A stretch of 64,000 nt of DNA, taken from NCBI GenBank assembly GCA_014859445.1, contig JACUUC010000010.1, forward strand, positions 22,672 through 86,671, given 5' to 3'. The stretch is from Bacterioplanes sp. GTDB lineage: Bacteria; Pseudomonadota; Gammaproteobacteria; Pseudomonadales; Oceanobacteraceae. The position numbers were made by a program, and so were the translations under genes. The notes beneath the pieces were generated by a model. The model had not been told where the DNA came from. It worked only from the letters and a program-made list of their open reading frames with translations, and made no database searches. This document shows, piece by piece, positions 26,042-34,266 of this stretch. Each line of letters begins with the position of its first letter. Position 1 is the stretch's first letter.

Positions 26042-28462
26042 TTAGCGTTTTTTCTTTTTCAGCGCTTTTTTCCGTTTCTTCATTGGCATGTCGCCCAATT
26101 CGGCAATCGCTCGTAAGCGCTTGATGATGTCGCCATTGATGGTGTTATCTGGAAATGTACCGTCATGATTGGCTTCCCCTGCTGGGCGTTGCAACACAAT
26201 TTCCATGGCCTGATCGACGTGTTTCACACAATGAATGTGAAATTGCCCAGCTTTCACAGCAGCCACTACGTCATCGTCCAAAATTAAGTTCACGGCGTTG
26301 GCTGCAGGGATGATCACACCTTGCTCGCCCGTGAGGCCACGTGCCGCACATAAACGATAAAAGCCTTCGATTTTTTCATTCACGCCACCAATCGCCTGTA
26401 CTTCGCCGTATTGGTTCACAGACCCTGTAATGGCATAGCTTTGAGCGATCGGTTGATGGATGAGTGCTGAAATCAAGGCAATGAGTTCCGCCAATGACGC
26501 GCTGTCACCGTCGATGTAGCCATAGGACTGCTCCATCGCAATGTGTGCGGTAATCGCAAGAGGGAAATGCTGGGCATAGCGATTGCCCAAAAAGCCACTG
26601 ATGATCATGACGCCTTTGGAATGAATCGCTTGGCCCAGAGCCACTTCACGCTCAATATCAACGACCCCTTGGTGCCCTGGATAGACCGTTGTGGTGATAC
26701 GAGCGGGAGAGCCAAAGCTGGTGTCGGCCAGCGCCATGACGGTAAGACCGTTGATTTTACCAATGGCATGACCGGATGTTTCGAGCAATACGGTTCCATC
26801 GAGCATTTGTTCAAATAATTTGTCATAAACGCGCCCTGTGCGTTCTTTTTTGGCTTTCAGTGCACGGTCGATGTGCTGTGCCTCAATCAGCGAATCTTGG
26901 GCTAGCTGTCGAAGAAAATCGGCTTCTGCCAACAAATCGAATTGATCACCGAGGCAAGCACTGATGGTGTCTTGTTGCTCCGCTAGGCGAGCACTGTAAC
27001 GCAGCATGCGTTTAATGGCTGGCTGGGCAATATCGGCAAATCCTTGTTCGAGTACGCGGCTCTTTAGTAGGCGGGCATAGCCATCGATGTTTTCGTGCGT
27101 GAGCGGGAGGTCGCTATCGAAGTCGACTACGGTACGAAATAGGCGACGAAAATCCTCATCGTACTCTTGCAATAGGTAATACACTTGCCGTGATCCGATC
27201 AATACGATCTTAACGTCCAAGGGCAGTGTGGCTGGCACCAGTGACGTTGTATTCAACAATCCCATGTCAGAATAGGGCGACTCCATTTTTAGGGTGCGTG
27301 CTTGAAGCGCACGTTTTAGGGCATCCCAAACCCATGGTTCAGACAGTACTTTTTCGGCATCAAGAATCAAATAGCCGCCATTGGCTTTGTGCAGTGCACC
27401 GGCGGTAATTTTTTGATAACTGGTGACCAGTGCGCCTTGTTCGTTGGTGTACTCAATACGGCCAAATACGTTGCCGTAGCTGGGGTGTGACTCATACACA
27501 ACAGGCGCGCCACTGTTGGCTTCGTGGTGAGTTGTTACATTGGGTAGTAATGACTCTTGCAGGGAGCTGCGTTTGACATACTCTTCGCGCAGCTCCAACA
27601 AGCGCTCATCGACCAATTCTTCCAAAACTAAGCGCGGTAGATGGGCTTCCATGTCATCGAGGTACTCCATGACGGAAACGTGATCATTGAAAGCCTGACG
27701 TAACGGTTGTAACAGTGGATGAATGGCGTCTTTGATCGTGTCTTGATTGAGTTTTCGTAAGGCATCACTACTTTCGCGCTTCCATTGTGGTAACTCTGAA
27801 AGTTGCTCTGCCAGCATTTGTTCGAGTTGCGCAATGTCATCATGGAAGGCATCACGCTCTTCTTCGCTCAGCTGAGCAAATTCGGTTTCATCCAATGCCT
27901 TACCATCGCGCATTGGGGTAAAGCTGATGGCAGAGGAATCTCGATAAACGGCAACACCGCGCTTGTGTGCTTCACGCTCGACGCTCTCAATGGCTTTGTC
28001 GTAGCGACGATTAAAGACATAGTCGATGGCCGATTTTTTCTGTTGGTAAGTCGGGTGCTCTAGGGCGGCTGGAAAGGTGGCTAGTAGCTGGTCAATCAAA
28101 TCATCGATGTGTTGTTTAAAAACGTTGGCCTCGTCGGGCTTGAGCGCCATGGCTCTGGGCTCACGCGGATTCGTAAAGTGATTTACGTAGCACCATACAT
28201 CGGGAGTTTGTTGGCGCTTTCCTTCACTTTTTAAGTAATCCCGCACATACGAAGAGCGCCCGGTACCGGTATCACCCATGACAAAAATATTGTAACCCGA
28301 GCGTTTCATGGCAACGCCAAATTGAATGGCGTTCACCGCTCGATCTTGACCAAGAACACCGACAAAGGGCTCCAGTTCTGCGGTCGAAGCAAAGGGAAGT
28401 AAGTCGTCTGCAATTTCTTGCGTGATTTTTTCAAAGGGTAAAGCAGTTACCGATGAGGTCAT
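26042..28462 (-). CDS. Lon-family ATP-dependent protease (YcbZ/LonB-like)
   Basis: An 806-residue AAA-Lon protease of the YcbZ-like branch, distinct from classical Lon because it lacks the N-terminal LAN domain. The proteolytic Ser-Lys dyad is Ser654 in GDSASLAEL and Lys697 in GGVNEKIEGFY, 43 residues apart as in Lon. The nucleotide-binding loop at residues 63-70 reads GDTGTGRS, with Arg69 in place of the usual Walker Lys. A DEF/AAA region (ANGGYLILDAEKVL) forms the Walker B part. The C-terminus ends in a very basic Lys/Arg run (MKKRKKALKKKKR). It diverges from the ybfE-like gene. Confidence 0.9.
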   Translation of the reverse strand: MTSSVTALPFEKITQEIADDLLPFASTAELEPFVGVLGQDRAVNAIQFGVAMKRSGYNIFVMGDTGTGRSSYVRDYLKSEGKRQQTPDVWCYVNHFTNPREPRAMALKPDEANVFKQHIDDLIDQLLATFPAALEHPTYQQKKSAIDYVFNRRYDKAIESVEREAHKRGVAVYRDSSAISFTPMRDGKALDETEFAQLSEEERDAFHDDIAQLEQMLAEQLSELPQWKRESSDALRKLNQDTIKDAIHPLLQPLRQAFNDHVSVMEYLDDMEAHLPRLVLEELVDERLLELREEYVKRSSLQESLLPNVTTHHEANSGAPVVYESHPSYGNVFGRIEYTNEQGALVTSYQKITAGALHKANGGYLILDAEKVLSEPWVWDALKRALQARTLKMESPYSDMGLLNTTSLVPATLPLDVKIVLIGSRQVYYLLQEYDEDFRRLFRTVVDFDSDLPLTHENIDGYARLLKSRVLEQGFADIAQPAIKRMLRYSARLAEQQDTISACLGDQFDLLAEADFLRQLAQDSLIEAQHIDRALKAKKERTGRVYDKLFEQMLDGTVLLETSGHAIGKINGLTVMALADTSFGSPARITTTVYPGHQGVVDIEREVALGQAIHSKGVMIISGFLGNRYAQHFPLAITAHIAMEQSYGYIDGDSASLAELIALISALIHQPIAQSYAITGSVNQYGEVQAIGGVNEKIEGFYRLCAARGLTGEQGVIIPAANAVNLILDDDVVAAVKAGQFHIHCVKHVDQAMEIVLQRPAGEANHDGTFPDNTINGDIIKRLRAIAELGDMPMKKRKKALKKKKR

Positions 28463-28595
28463 GATAAGGCGTGTCTTTTTAATACAAATAAGGTGTTTAC
28501 AGTAGGGCTATGTGCATCACTTGGCAAGGGTGGGGCGCATTGCAATTGTGCGATAGATCGGGATAATGGCGCGTTTTTGGTTGCTTGAGCACGCC

Positions 28596-28865
28596 ATGTC
28601 AGTACAGCCTGAAGATCGAACCACTCTGGATATGTTTACTGTCGCTCAACGTGGGCGACCGCGCAAAAACCCGTACGATCGAACGTTACAGTGTCGAGTG
28701 AATAAACGCACTCAGCGCCAGCGCGATAAGCAGCGAGGCGTACAGCGTCTAGAAATTCGACTCGAGCAAACCATCGTTCAGCAACTGGACAAAAGCTGTG
28801 AGCAATTGGGGCTGAATCGAGCGCAGGTGTTGGAATTAGCACTGAAGCAGTGGCTGCATCTGTAA
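28596..28865 (+). CDS. ybfE: YbfE-like LexA-regulated protein
   Basis: An 89-residue basic protein matching E. coli YbfE: DRTTLDMFTVAQRGRPRKNP, then INKR-type RVNKRTQRQRDKQRGVQRLE and a C-terminal helix pair resembling a ribbon-helix-helix domain. A DNA-binding role is inferred from that fold. In E. coli ybfE is under LexA control; I could not find a clear LexA box here. The ATG at 28596 fits the family N-terminus; an upstream ATG at 28566 would add ten residues not seen in the family. Confidence 0.75.
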   Translation: MSVQPEDRTTLDMFTVAQRGRPRKNPYDRTLQCRVNKRTQRQRDKQRGVQRLEIRLEQTIVQQLDKSCEQLGLNRAQVLELALKQWLHL

Positions 28866-28883
28866 CGATTGTGCGATAAGCGC

Positions 28884-28911
28884 TTGATTTTGCGTGGGCT
28901 TTTGATAAAGT
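28884..28911 (+). promoter_or_regulatory. Candidate promoter for the SRP RNA gene
   Basis: TTGATT (28884-28889) and TAAAGT (28906-28911) separated by 16 bases resemble -35 and -10 elements, and would start transcription near 28918, upstream of the SRP RNA. Confidence 0.4.
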
Positions 28912-28919
28912 GCGCACAC

Positions 28920-28935
28920 TCTGGTGATCACCAGA
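28920..28935. repeat. Perfect 16-base palindrome before the SRP RNA
   Basis: TCTGGTGATCACCAGA reads the same on both strands. It lies at or just after the predicted transcription start and 8 bases before the mature SRP RNA. It could be a protein operator or a 5' leader hairpin. Confidence 0.6.
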
Positions 28936-28943
28936 TCGTTATG

Positions 28944-29053
<110 letters not shown>

Positions 29054-29128
29054 CTCCAATTCTTCCTGACAATTTTCCGCCGACAAGGTATGATGACCAT
29101 CGAATGTCTCTCCACGTCTGGAAAAAAC

Positions 29129-30871
29129 ATGAGTTATCAAGTACTTGCGAGAAAATGGCGTCCACGTTTCTTTGATGAAATGGTTGGCCAAGAGCATGTA
29201 TTAAAAGCCCTGATCAATGCCTTGAACGAACAGCGATTGCATCATGCGTATTTATTTACCGGTACGCGTGGGGTGGGCAAAACCACCATTGCTCGTATTC
29301 TGGCTAAATGTCTTAATTGTGAGCAAGGCATTAGTGCTCGCCCCTGTGGCGAATGCAGTTCGTGTCGAGAAATAGCAGAAGGTCGATTTGTTGATTTAAT
29401 CGAAGTCGATGCGGCCTCTCGTACCAAGGTGGAAGACACTCGCGAGTTGCTCGATAACGTTCAATATGCGCCAACGCGTGGACGTTTCAAAGTGTATCTG
29501 ATCGACGAAGTTCATATGCTCTCGTCACACAGTTTCAATGCCTTGCTGAAAACCCTGGAAGAGCCTCCTGCGCACGTTAAATTTTTGTTGGCAACCACCG
29601 ATCCGCAGAAATTGCCCGTTACCATTTTGTCGCGTTGTTTGCAGTTCAGTCTGAAGAACATGACGCCTGAGCGCATTGTTGATTACTTAGGTACGGTGCT
29701 AACGGCGGAGCAGATTCGCTATGAAGAACCAGCACTGTGGCAGTTGGGAATGGCGGCTCAAGGCAGTATGCGAGATGCCTTGTCGCTGACCGATCAAGCC
29801 ATCGCCTTTGGCGAAGGGTATGTCTCGGAAGAACACGTTCATGCCATGCTGGGGACGATGGATCGCGGGCGATTGTTCAAGCTGGCTGAAGTGATGGCGC
29901 ATGCTGATCCAGCGGCCCTGTTGCGTGAAATTGCCGATATGGCCGAACACGGCCCAGATTACGACGAAGTGCTGCAAGGTCTTTTGCAGCTCTGGCATAG
30001 AACCGCCTTAGCGCAAGTAGTGCCAGAAGCCATCGATAATGCTCAGGGTGATCGAGAGGCCATCATGACATTGGCGAATGCCATGCTGGCTGAGGATATC
30101 CAGCTGTTTTATCAAATTGGTTTGAGTGGACGAGCGGACATGAAGCATGCGCCGGATCCGCGACAGGGATTTGAAATGGTGTTGTTACGAATGTTGGCAT
30201 TCTGTCCTGCACCTGCAGCACCACTGGATTTAGATCTCGTCACGGCGCTTGAAAAAAAAAAGGCTCCAGCCTTAGCTGACGAATCTGCTCGTGCGGTTGC
30301 AATTGATTCAGAGCGTGCTGTCGAGAACGAGGTCTCGCCCGTCATCACGCCCCCCGAAATAGACACGACACGCGCCGTTGAGGCGCATGTCTCAACACCG
30401 TCTGCCATCGAGTCACCGTTTACGACTGATGACGGCAGCGCGCCACAGAATGCTGACCATGTTGAATCGATGGACTCGGACTTGCCTGCGCTTGCTCCGC
30501 ATACGTGGTGGCTTTGGGTGGAGCAGTTGGCGTTAAGTGGCTTGTCGCAAGCGATTGCACGTAACAGTGCCTTGATTCAGATGAATGATCAGGTGTTGGA
30601 ATTTGATGTTGATCCGGTTCAGGGTGCGCTGTTTAATGATGCACAAAAGCAACGCATCGAAGCCGCGATACAGCACCATTGGCCAAATTGCCGTGTTATC
30701 ATGCAGCTACAAACTCCGCGGGCCGAAACCCCAGAACAACGACGCCAGCGTGAGCAAGCGGACGCTTTTTACAGTGCCAAGCAGTCGATTGAAGCGGATC
30801 CAGTAGTCAATCATATTTTGTCGGAACTGGGTGGCTTTGTGATCGAACAAAGTATTCGTCCGATACGTTAA
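29129..30871 (+). CDS. dnaX: DNA polymerase III subunits tau/gamma DnaX
   Basis: A 580-residue clamp-loader subunit. Walker A GTRGVGKT is at residues 45-52, the zinc site is CLNCEQG...CGECSSC, Walker B is VYLIDEVHML, and the SRC motif TILSRCLQF follows. After residue 373 comes a disordered acidic linker, then the tau-specific C-terminal domain. At codons 375-378 the DNA has ten consecutive A bases (30252-30261); a -1 shift there would end at a TGA a few codons on, giving a gamma-like product of about 384 residues. The ATG at 29129 begins the conserved SYQVLARKWRP; an upstream in-frame ATG at 29024 lies inside the SRP RNA. First gene of the dnaX-ybaB-recR cluster. Confidence 0.94.
   Translation: MSYQVLARKWRPRFFDEMVGQEHVLKALINALNEQRLHHAYLFTGTRGVGKTTIARILAKCLNCEQGISARPCGECSSCREIAEGRFVDLIEVDAASRTKVEDTRELLDNVQYAPTRGRFKVYLIDEVHMLSSHSFNALLKTLEEPPAHVKFLLATTDPQKLPVTILSRCLQFSLKNMTPERIVDYLGTVLTAEQIRYEEPALWQLGMAAQGSMRDALSLTDQAIAFGEGYVSEEHVHAMLGTMDRGRLFKLAEVMAHADPAALLREIADMAEHGPDYDEVLQGLLQLWHRTALAQVVPEAIDNAQGDREAIMTLANAMLAEDIQLFYQIGLSGRADMKHAPDPRQGFEMVLLRMLAFCPAPAAPLDLDLVTALEKKKAPALADESARAVAIDSERAVENEVSPVITPPEIDTTRAVEAHVSTPSAIESPFTTDDGSAPQNADHVESMDSDLPALAPHTWWLWVEQLALSGLSQAIARNSALIQMNDQVLEFDVDPVQGALFNDAQKQRIEAAIQHHWPNCRVIMQLQTPRAETPEQRRQREQADAFYSAKQSIEADPVVNHILSELGGFVIEQSIRPIR
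30252..30261 (+). promoter_or_regulatory. A10 slippery tract in dnaX
   Basis: Ten consecutive A residues preceded by G and followed by GG, in the frame GAA AAA AAA AAG GCT. It contains the A-AAA-AAG heptamer used for -1 frameshifting in E. coli dnaX. The -1 frame terminates at TGA about six codons later. No obvious upstream stimulatory ribosome site is seen. Confidence 0.6.
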
Positions 30872-30886
30872 TGAAAGGAGATAGAC

Positions 30887-31213
30887 ATGTTGAAAGGTGG
30901 CATGGGCAACTTAATGAAACAAGCCCAAAAAATGCAAGAACAAATGCAGCGCCAGCAAGCGGAATTGGCGGAAGCCGAAGTCCAAGGTGAGTCGGGTGCG
31001 GGCTTGGTGAAAATCACGATGAATGGTCGTCATGATGTTAAGCGCGTAGAGATTGATGACAGCTTGATGTCCGAAGACAAAGACATGTTGGAAGATTTGT
31101 TGGCGGCTGCGATAAATGATGCTGTGCGTAAAATTGAAGCACGCAATCAGGAACAAATGAGTAAATTGACTGCGGGTATGGGTTTGCCTGCGGGCATGAA
31201 GTTGCCGTTTTAA
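30887..31213 (+). CDS. ybaB: YbaB/EbfC nucleoid-associated protein
   Basis: A 108-residue protein with the YbaB layout: N-terminal helix rich in Gln/Met ([20 protein letters not shown]), then [23 protein letters not shown] and the C-terminal ISKL-like [18 protein letters not shown]. YbaB dimers bind DNA, sometimes near the replication or repair machinery encoded beside them. A strong AAGGAG ribosome site precedes the ATG. It sits between dnaX and recR, as in most gammaproteobacteria. Confidence 0.95.
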   Translation: MLKGGMGNLMKQAQKMQEQMQRQQAELAEAEVQGESGAGLVKITMNGRHDVKRVEIDDSLMSEDKDMLEDLLAAAINDAVRKIEARNQEQMSKLTAGMGLPAGMKLPF

Positions 31214-31216
31214 GTC

Positions 31217-31762
31217 ATGAGTTCAGCGCGCGAATACCAAGCGCTGGTGCGCGCCCTCGATCAATTACCCGGTATTGGTCCTCAGGCTGCTTTGCGTTGC
31301 GCTCGTTGGTTGTTACAGCAACCACAGAATAGCCTGCTTGAGGCATTGCAAGCCGCACAACGTTTGCAACAATGTCCTCGATGTCGTCGTTACTGGCAAC
31401 CGCAACCGCAAGTCGAGTTTTGTTGTAACAGTGATCTTGGTCATGCGGATTTGTTGGTGGTCGTTTATGACGACGATGTCGAAGCCTATCGACAGCAAGG
31501 CTATCGAGGACGATTTTTTATCTTGCATGGTCTCTTATCGCCCATGCAGGGAATCGGGCCTAAACAGCTCCGTTTATCGGAGTTAGTGACAGTGTTACAA
31601 CGCGAACCAGTTGCTCGAATTGGCTTGTGTTTACCGTCCGATGTTGAGGCACAAACGACGGCTTATTATATTCGTCAGTTAATTCAACGAGCCGAATTGC
31701 CCATTCAACCCGACGTGATGGATGTCGATACGACGGCTGGAGAGTTACCATGGCCAATATAA
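31217..31762 (+). CDS. recR: Divergent, shortened RecR-like protein
   Basis: A 181-residue RecR homologue by position (after ybaB) and by its helix-hairpin-helix (LPGIGPQAALRCA, residues 18-30) and GLLSPMQGIGP block (residues 105-115). It is about 17-20 residues shorter than usual and lacks key residues: the zinc site has C53, C56, C69 and C70 instead of two CxxC pairs, the Toprim acidic residue expected after VV is Tyr84, the TxEGE(A/T)TA block reads DVEAQTTA, and the C-terminal TLxxAL segment after GGEL is missing. RecR with RecO loads RecA at gaps. The stop overlaps rnd by 13 bases. Whether it still works as RecR is open. Confidence 0.85.
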   Translation: MSSAREYQALVRALDQLPGIGPQAALRCARWLLQQPQNSLLEALQAAQRLQQCPRCRRYWQPQPQVEFCCNSDLGHADLLVVVYDDDVEAYRQQGYRGRFFILHGLLSPMQGIGPKQLRLSELVTVLQREPVARIGLCLPSDVEAQTTAYYIRQLIQRAELPIQPDVMDVDTTAGELPWPI

Positions 31763-32898
31763 CCCTACCAGAACCCGTATGGATTGCGTCGAATGACGCG
31801 CTGCGTGATGCCTGTGTCGCCTGGTTAGAGGCGCCATATTTAGCCGTCGATACCGAATTCATGCGCACCAATACGTTTTATCCAGTTGCGGGTTTATTGC
31901 AAATAGCCGATCAATACGGAAGCTATTTGATAGATCCATTAGAGATTGATTGCTGGCAGCCACTAGCCGATGTGTTTGTGCAATCGTCTGTGGTGAAAGT
32001 GTTTCATGCCTGTGCCGAAGATCTCGATGTGTGTCGTCAGCTTCTGGGTGTGGTGCCGCAACCGTTAGCGGATACGCAAGTAGGAGCCGCCCTCTCGGGG
32101 TTGGGGGCGTCTATGGGATTTCAACGATTGCTCAATGAACTGATGCAGATTGATTTGTCGAAAGAAGAAACTCGGTCGAATTGGTTGCAACGACCGTTGC
32201 GACACGAACAAATACAATACGCCATCGCCGATGTGCATTACTTGTTCGCACTCTATCCCGTGTTACTGCAACGATTGTGCGATAGCAAACGTCTGACCTG
32301 GTTTGAGCAAGATTGTGAACGCTTGGTTGCTCTTGCCCAGCAAGAAGAACCGCTGGAACACTATTATCGAAAAGTGAAATTGGCCTGGAAGTTACGGCCA
32401 CAAGAGCAATATATTTTACAGCAATTGGTGATTTGGCGTGAACAGCAGGCGCGTTTGAGAAACGTTCCACGCAACAAGGTGATTGATGATCAGGCGCTTT
32501 GGTATTTGGCTCGTTTTAAAGCACGAAATCGTGATCAATTGGCCAAAGCAGGTATAAAGCCAGCCGCGATTCGGGAAGACGGTACGACCTTGTTGCGCAT
32601 CGTCAGTGATGCCGACAAAGCGGATGGCGACTGCTGGCCTTTACAGCTCGATCGTCCCTTGTCACCAATGGCCAGTCAATGGCATAAGCAGTTAAAAGCC
32701 ATTGTGCAGCGCAAAGCAGAAGAGCTTGGCATTGCGCCCGACTTATTGGCTAAAAAGAAAGCCATCGAAGCACTAATTCGTTCAGGTTTTCCTGATGGCC
32801 CCTTTCAGTTGCCGGAAGGGCTGACGGGTTGGCGACAAGACATGATCGGAAATGAACTACTGCTTTACCTCAAGGAATACCGTGGCGGTAACGCCTAA
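31750..32898 (+). CDS. rnd: Ribonuclease D
   Basis: A 382-residue DEDDy exonuclease that trims tRNA 3' ends. The exo motifs are VDTEFMRTNTFYP (Exo I), VKVFHACAEDLDVCRQ (Exo II) and YAIADVHYLFALYP (Exo III, with Tyr). An HRDC domain follows near residues 210-290 (EQYILQQLVIWREQQA), then a second helical domain. The ATG overlaps the recR frame. Length matches E. coli RNase D (375). Confidence 0.94.
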   Translation: MANITLPEPVWIASNDALRDACVAWLEAPYLAVDTEFMRTNTFYPVAGLLQIADQYGSYLIDPLEIDCWQPLADVFVQSSVVKVFHACAEDLDVCRQLLGVVPQPLADTQVGAALSGLGASMGFQRLLNELMQIDLSKEETRSNWLQRPLRHEQIQYAIADVHYLFALYPVLLQRLCDSKRLTWFEQDCERLVALAQQEEPLEHYYRKVKLAWKLRPQEQYILQQLVIWREQQARLRNVPRNKVIDDQALWYLARFKARNRDQLAKAGIKPAAIREDGTTLLRIVSDADKADGDCWPLQLDRPLSPMASQWHKQLKAIVQRKAEELGIAPDLLAKKKAIEALIRSGFPDGPFQLPEGLTGWRQDMIGNELLLYLKEYRGGNA

Positions 32899-32923
32899 TA
32901 CACTTCATTATAATGAGTGCCTC

Positions 32924-33208
32924 ATGAGTAAGTTATTGTGTGACGTTTACGTCTCTACGAAAAAAGAAGAAACCTATTTGTACGTATCACGAAAAGATGG
33001 TTTGGAAAAAATCCCCGAAACGTTGATGGACATTTTTGGTAAACCAAAGCTGGCATTAACGATGATTCTCACTCCTGAGAAAAAATTAGGCAGAGCTGAT
33101 ACGGCCAAAGTATTGCATGATATTGAGCAGCAAGGGTTTTACTTGCAGATGCCACCGCCGCGTGAAACCTACCTGTTGGATTTGTTCACTAAGCGAGATG
33201 TGGAATGA
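32924..33208 (+). CDS. ycgL: YcgL domain protein
   Basis: A 94-residue protein of the YcgL family: CDVYVSTKKEETYLYVSRKDG, IFGKPKLALTMILTPEKKLGRADTAKVL (quoted in parts) and GFYLQMPPP. The role is unknown. The ATG at 32924 gives the family N-terminus; an open frame from 32852 is a shadow of the rnd end. It overlaps ycgN by an ATGA, and the pair is conserved with rnd in many gammaproteobacteria. Confidence 0.9.
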   Translation: MSKLLCDVYVSTKKEETYLYVSRKDGLEKIPETLMDIFGKPKLALTMILTPEKKLGRADTAKVLHDIEQQGFYLQMPPPRETYLLDLFTKRDVE

Positions 33209-33645
33209 GTGCACAACCGTTTTGGCAGCGTAAATCACTGGCCGAAATGACACCAACCGAGTGGGAGTCGTTGTGTGATGGCTGTGCCTTGTGTTGCTTG
33301 CATAAACTAGAAGACGAAGAGACGGGTGAGGTGTATTACACCGACGTACACTGTCGCTATATGGATAGCGACAGTTGTCAGTGTACTGTCTATCCGCAGC
33401 GTCAGCAAAAAGTACCGGAGTGTGTTTGGCTGACACCCGAGCAGGCTGAACGTTTTTTCTGGTTACCACCAACGTGTGCCTATCGATTGATCGCGGAGCA
33501 GAAACCATTGCCGGATTGGCACCCTTTAATCACGGGGGATCGCAACACGGTACATGAGGCGGGTGTGTCAATGCGTCATAAAGGCATTGCGGATGATCAA
33601 TTGGCCGAGTCTGAATGGCAGGATCGAATTATATGGAAGGCATAA
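33205..33645 (+). CDS. ycgN: YcgN family cysteine-cluster protein (UPF0260)
   Basis: A 146-residue protein whose N-terminus FWQRKSLAEMTPTEWESLCD and the cysteines in CDGCALCCLHKL, CRYMDSDSCQCTVYPQRQ and TCAYRL match YcgN. The eight conserved Cys suggest a metal or Fe-S site, but the activity is not established. The start overlaps ycgL (ATGA) and the stop overlaps the next start (TAATG), so it is translationally coupled on both sides. Confidence 0.92.
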   Translation: MSAQPFWQRKSLAEMTPTEWESLCDGCALCCLHKLEDEETGEVYYTDVHCRYMDSDSCQCTVYPQRQQKVPECVWLTPEQAERFFWLPPTCAYRLIAEQKPLPDWHPLITGDRNTVHEAGVSMRHKGIADDQLAESEWQDRIIWKA

Positions 33646-34013
33646 TGGAATTCAGTGGCTACTGGCTAGCCTATTTGGGTTTTGCGTTGGTGTCGTATTG
33701 GTGCTGGACGCAGCTATTTTTTTGGCTTCGGCGCGGTTCTGACGTGCGTCAGCTGTTTCACTTACTTGGCGCGGTCTTGATTTTTGCTCCCGCACCGATT
33801 GAGCAGGGCGCCAATTATTTTGCTCCCGCATTCGTGATCGTTCCTTTTGTCGCTATTGGCGATGGGTTAGAGCAAGCGCAATACGCCATTATCTGGTGGG
33901 TTGTGGCGTTGTGTATCGGTGCGCTGTTGCTCACGTTGCGTCAATTGCAGCGGTGGCTCAGTCAACGTTGGTCTCGTCCGAAGGAGGACGCCAACACCGC
34001 CATCGGGGAGTGA
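33645..34013 (+). CDS. Small membrane protein
   Basis: A 122-residue protein with three hydrophobic segments (LAYLGFALVSYWCWTQLFFW, VLIFAPAPIE to FAPAFVIVPFVAI, and IIWWVVALCIGALLLTL) and a basic cytoplasmic tail. I do not recognise a family. The ATG at 33645 overlaps the ycgN stop in a TAATG, with GAAGG 5 bases upstream, so it is coupled to ycgN; an alternative ATG at 33633 lies inside that gene. Last gene of the dnaX cluster. Confidence 0.7.
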   Translation: MEFSGYWLAYLGFALVSYWCWTQLFFWLRRGSDVRQLFHLLGAVLIFAPAPIEQGANYFAPAFVIVPFVAIGDGLEQAQYAIIWWVVALCIGALLLTLRQLQRWLSQRWSRPKEDANTAIGE

Positions 34014-34105
34014 TTGGTCGTTATTGTCGTTCTGATTGTTTGCTTTTTGATCGTTTTCTCATTGTTGTCAGTAATAAATGACAAATAAAAGAGTTTTTTT
34101 ATTAC

Positions 34106-34125
34106 TTTTCTGGCTAACCAGAAAA
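34106..34125. repeat. Perfect hairpin TTTTCTGG/CCAGAAAA
   Basis: An 8-bp perfect stem with a CTAA loop in the spacer after the small membrane protein gene. A run of seven T bases lies just upstream on the plus strand, not downstream, so it does not look like a plus-strand terminator. It may be an operator or an end-of-transcript hairpin. Confidence 0.4.
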
Positions 34126-34146
34126 ACTTTGCTAACTTTAAGACAA

Positions 34147-34244
34147 CCCCCCAGCGGAATGTAATCATTCGTGGGTGGTGAGGTGACTTGGGGGATATTC
34201 CACCAGTGGAGCAATCGAATCGGAGTTTGATCGTAAACACTCCG
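34147..34244 (+). promoter_or_regulatory. Structured leader upstream of the three-TM protein
   Basis: Three possible RNA stems lie between the AT-rich promoter-like zone and the start at 34267. Stem A pairs CCCCCA (34148-34153) with TGGGGG (34189-34194) and encloses stem B, GAATG (34157-34161), loop TAAT, CATTC (34166-34170). Stem C pairs CGGAG-TTT (34221-34228) with AAA-CA-CTCCG (34235-34244), and CCAC (34200-34203) can pair with GTGG (34245-34248). This is more structure than a plain leader usually shows; it does not match a riboswitch class I know. Confidence 0.4.
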
Positions 34245-34266
34245 GTGGATGATGAGGTTGGGAAAT

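Noticed and set aside
28463..28595. LexA box upstream of the ybfE-like gene
   Set aside because: No CTGT-N8-ACAG-like sequence is visible in this spacer.
34196..34248. Cyclic-di-GMP or other known riboswitch in the structured leader
   Set aside because: I could not fit the conserved bases of any known class; kept only as an unnamed structured leader.
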